DNA from: Bugulina stolonifera
Lineage: Eukaryota > Bryozoa > Gymnolaemata > Cheilostomatida > Bugulidae
Assembly (NCBI GenBank): GCA_935421135.1
Contig: OW285189.1
Coordinates: 11,987,072-12,051,071 of the forward strand
DNA length: 64,000 nucleotides
Direction of reading: 5' to 3'
Under the pieces are notes generated by a model. That model was not told where the DNA came from, did no database searches, and saw only the letters and a list, made by a program, of their open reading frames with translations. The position numbers and the translations under genes are program-made. Below, one piece after another: positions 63,238-64,000 of this stretch (the stretch's first letter is position 1; every line of letters starts with the position of its first letter).

Positions 63238-64000
63238 TCTGTTGTGTAACGTGTATCTAGATCACACTTCTGAGCCAGTCATACTGCATACATGTATTTA
63301 GAATGATAACTGCATAAGTTTTAGCCAAGAAGATTAATTCTAGTAGTAATCTGAAAATATTCAACAAATTGGTTTGCATTTTACTGTTAGTTAATAGAAT
63401 CCACCAAAATTTGTAAGCTACTTTCTAGTTGTTCAACCTTCACTTTCAATATCAAAATATCACATATAAAAAATTGCTCCTTTCCACTGGACTATATTAG
63501 TATTGGGTTACAACAGAGGGAGCATAGCACTAGTTTCCTAAGGCTAAAGGAATATCTCCAATCAAGAATAAAGATAACTCAAATTATAATAGACTGACTA
63601 CACACAGTATAACCATTGGTAGGCCTAAGTGTCTGATCAATGTTTTAAATTTTATTTAAAACTCATAGCAACTTCAACCTCAAAAGTTTCAAAATAATAT
63701 TCTAATTTGGAAAATTAGAGGGCTACAAGTTTCTATTTTATATGATCTAATTTTATGGAAGAATTTCAACGATATTTTCAACTTTAGTCAAACATTCCTA
63801 TAGCGTATTAACATGTACAGTATTAGTAAAAATATACAATGTATATTTGTGTATAGTTATATTCTTATCCTAACCACTAGCCACAACAATTGAATTCAGT
63901 TGTGATTTTGGAAATAACATACATGTACATTATATTGTTACACCGGCTACTGACACATAGGTCTACCAAGGCTAACCTGCTCTGAGTCTCTGGACCAGTT
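63238..64000. other. Upstream region of PHACTR
   Basis: AT-rich, with no coding exon recognised. On the minus strand an acceptor-like TGTATGCAG (~63280) and a donor-like CAGAGCAG|GTTAGC near 63978 could border a 5' untranslated exon reaching the window edge, but this is speculative. Confidence 0.4.

Overview
This is a window of AT-rich animal DNA. The genes are split by many spliceosomal introns with GT-AG borders, and spacers and introns are packed with 27-41 bp tandem repeats, short palindromic repeats and non-LTR retrotransposon pieces. The gene set (a sperm-flagellar protein, RNase P/MRP POP1, phosphopantothenoylcysteine synthetase, a PHACTR actin regulator, an SLC10-type membrane protein) fits a metazoan with motile cilia or flagella. 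A marine invertebrate seems likely, but I cannot name the phylum. All gene models were spliced by eye; codon phase closes across every junction in the five recognised genes. Splicing has no transcript support.

Layout, left to right. 2-13962 (+): the C-terminal ~1060 residues of SPEF2 in 27 exons; the N-terminus lies left of the window. 13963-15056: tail-to-tail spacer with a 32-bp minisatellite. 15057-18441 (-): complete 3-exon SLC10-like protein (580 aa) with a signal peptide and glycosylated ectodomain. 18442-26710: about 8 kb with no supported gene. 26711-37198 (-): complete POP1 (797 aa, 13 exons), one intron of which is almost filled by a ~108-copy, 32-bp minisatellite. 37199-42197: spacer with three retrotransposon remnants. 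42198-43326 (+): complete PPCS (306 aa, two coding exons). 45197-48835 (-): small acidic protein starting MGCGGSK, a probable N-myristoylation signal, all introns phase 1. 50939-63237 (-): complete PHACTR-family gene (665 aa, 13 exons).

The genes are unrelated housekeeping and cytoskeletal genes; I see no operon-like or pathway grouping. The most unusual feature is that tandem repeats repeatedly contain splice sites. Two donors (SLC10-like exon 1, POP1 exon 9) and two acceptors (POP1 exon 12, PHACTR exon 6) each sit inside a short tandem array that copies the splice site itself, and the PPCS stop-codon region is also a 32-bp tandem duplication. In PHACTR the array consists of 33-bp units open in the correct frame, so use of an upstream acceptor would add multiples of 11 residues. 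A second theme is a dispersed family of ~40-55 bp hairpins with arms like AAGTTGTCCTCTC / GAGAGGACAACTT, found at least eight times.
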